DNA of 6,422 nt from CAZXCQ01 sp964639275 (lineage in GTDB: Bacteria; Desulfobacterota; DSM-4660; Desulfatiglandales; Desulfatiglandaceae), in contig CAZXCQ010000324.1 in the NCBI GenBank assembly GCA_964639275.1, positions 1 to 6,422 on the forward strand, given 5' to 3'. The translations under genes and the position numbers were made by a program. The stretch's first letter is position 1, and each line of letters opens with the position of its first letter. The notes below the pieces were generated by a model. It worked only from the letters and a program-made list of their open reading frames with translations. It did not search any database and was not told where the DNA came from. Positions 5,749-6,422 of this stretch are shown one piece after another.

Positions 5749-6312
5749 CTAAACCTTTTCCAGTTCCTCTTGGATCAGGTCTATCATCGGACCATCTTCC
5801 TTCCAGAGCGTGCAGCTGTTAATCAGGTATTCAAGCCCGGGAATTTGATCCATTGAGCTGGGGAGGGGATGGGGCTCACGCGAGTAATGCGTCCAATACC
5901 CATGCAAGGCAGCTGGTCCCATCACGGTGATCAGGTGCGTCATGTGGGTACAGCCCTGGATTCCACCCAGGCGTTTCCGCACCTCCTCACTATAGCCTGA
6001 AACGATGGGCATTCCAACGACCTTTTTGACGGATTCCAGGGTGGTCGGACAGAGTTCGTGCGGTATTTCAGGCATTTCCGCCTCAGCATCCAGGATAGAG
6101 AGGGGCTGGCCTCCCACAAGCAACCGCACGCATATCCAATGGACCACTCCTGGTGGGCGCGGCCGACCATCCCAGTAATACCCTGTCATAAGACGCTCGT
6201 CTCTGAGCCATCCCTCGATGATCAGGCGGTCATCCTCAAGGGGGTAGGTGCGGAATTCCAAACGGCGTTCATGGACCGGGGTCCCCTGTATTAGCTCTTT
6301 TAGACGGTTCAT
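5749..6312 (-). CDS. DUF2889-family protein of unknown function
   Basis: A 187-residue soluble protein. The features match the DUF2889 family as I know it: an N-terminal 'HERRLEFRTY' strand (14-23), 'IIEGWLRDER' (31-40), 'VVHWICVRLLV' (56-66), then the acidic 'DAEAEMPEIPHELCP' (75-89). Further along are 'VVGMPIVSGYSEEV' (98-111), the glycine-rich GGIQGCTHMTHL (116-127) and a C-terminal 'NSCTLWKEDGP' (165-175). Conserved-looking Cys and His residues (H58, C88, C121, H123, H126, C167) could bind a metal or form an active site, but no activity is established to my knowledge. Length is normal for the family and the protein appears intact. The ATG has AAGGAA a few bases upstream. The HD-GYP gene follows after 26 bp, so the two are probably co-transcribed. 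No clear promoter is visible in the 110 bp available upstream. The family call is fairly sure; function is unknown. Confidence 0.88.
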   Translation of the reverse strand: MNRLKELIQGTPVHERRLEFRTYPLEDDRLIIEGWLRDERLMTGYYWDGRPRPPGVVHWICVRLLVGGQPLSILDAEAEMPEIPHELCPTTLESVKKVVGMPIVSGYSEEVRKRLGGIQGCTHMTHLITVMGPAALHGYWTHYSREPHPLPSSMDQIPGLEYLINSCTLWKEDGPMIDLIQEELEKV

Positions 6313-6351
6313 GCCGGTTCCTTTTCTTTAGATGGATTGCAAGACTGTAAC

Positions 6352-6388
6352 CGTTCACGGGTTCAAAGGTTCAGAGGTTCAAGGTTCC
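6352..6388. repeat. Short tandem repeat, period about 8 bp (GGTTCAaa)
   Basis: The hexamer CGTTCA or GGTTCA/C recurs at 6352, 6360, 6368, 6376 and 6383, a spacing of 8, 8, 8 and 7. That gives five imperfect units, 40 to 76 bp upstream of the DUF2889 start codon. Similar 'GGTTCA' runs are, from general knowledge, scattered between genes in related bacteria. It could vary in length by slippage or be a protein-binding array. No function is shown. Confidence 0.75.
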
Positions 6389-6422
6389 ATTCTTGCCCTC
6401 AGATTCCAATTTCGGTGCGTGT

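Noticed and set aside
6352..6388. CRISPR array
   Set aside because: The units are 8 bp and contiguous, with no spacers, so this is a simple tandem repeat.

Overview
The window looks like chromosomal DNA from a deltaproteobacterium (Desulfobacterota, probably near Desulfobacterales or a relative). The basis is protein style and repeats, not a phylogenetic marker. A soluble kinase opens with a short coiled coil and then stacks PAS modules joined by the recurring 'ALRESEE-YRT' linker. An HD-GYP protein carries an N-terminal domain of a kind I associate with that group, and a DUF2889 protein is present. An intergenic repeat resembles the 'GTCATTCC...GGAATGAC' elements common in those genomes. Base composition is roughly balanced.

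All four convincing protein genes are on the minus strand, so in transcription order they read right to left. First is a DUF2889-family protein (6312-5749). An HD-GYP cyclic-di-GMP phosphodiesterase candidate follows 26 bp later (5722-4364, GTG start with a good ribosome binding site), so these two probably form one operon. Next is a 231-bp gap with a near-consensus sigma-70 promoter (4346-4318), a compact hairpin (4276-4256) and a long intrinsic terminator with an 8-T run (4253-4195). Then comes a five-PAS hybrid histidine kinase with its own receiver domain (4132-860). After a 397-bp repeat-filled gap there is a 107-residue protein, probably a dimeric alpha/beta-barrel (462-139), followed by weak terminator-like hairpins.

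The theme is signalling. The kinase is cytoplasmic (no membrane segment seen) and could integrate several small-molecule or redox signals. The HD-GYP protein would lower cyclic-di-GMP. The two are neighbours and each lacks the part that would link them: the HD-GYP protein has no receiver domain and the kinase has no output domain. A functional link is therefore only an inference.

The most interesting non-coding signal is the promoter, hairpin and terminator unit between them. It would make an RNA of about 115 to 120 nt, read either as a free small RNA or as a leader that gates transcription of the kinase. The second is the 463-859 gap, where three inverted-repeat pairs share or interleave arms around a REP-like element. 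I saw no CRISPR array, tRNA, rRNA, transposase or defence gene.
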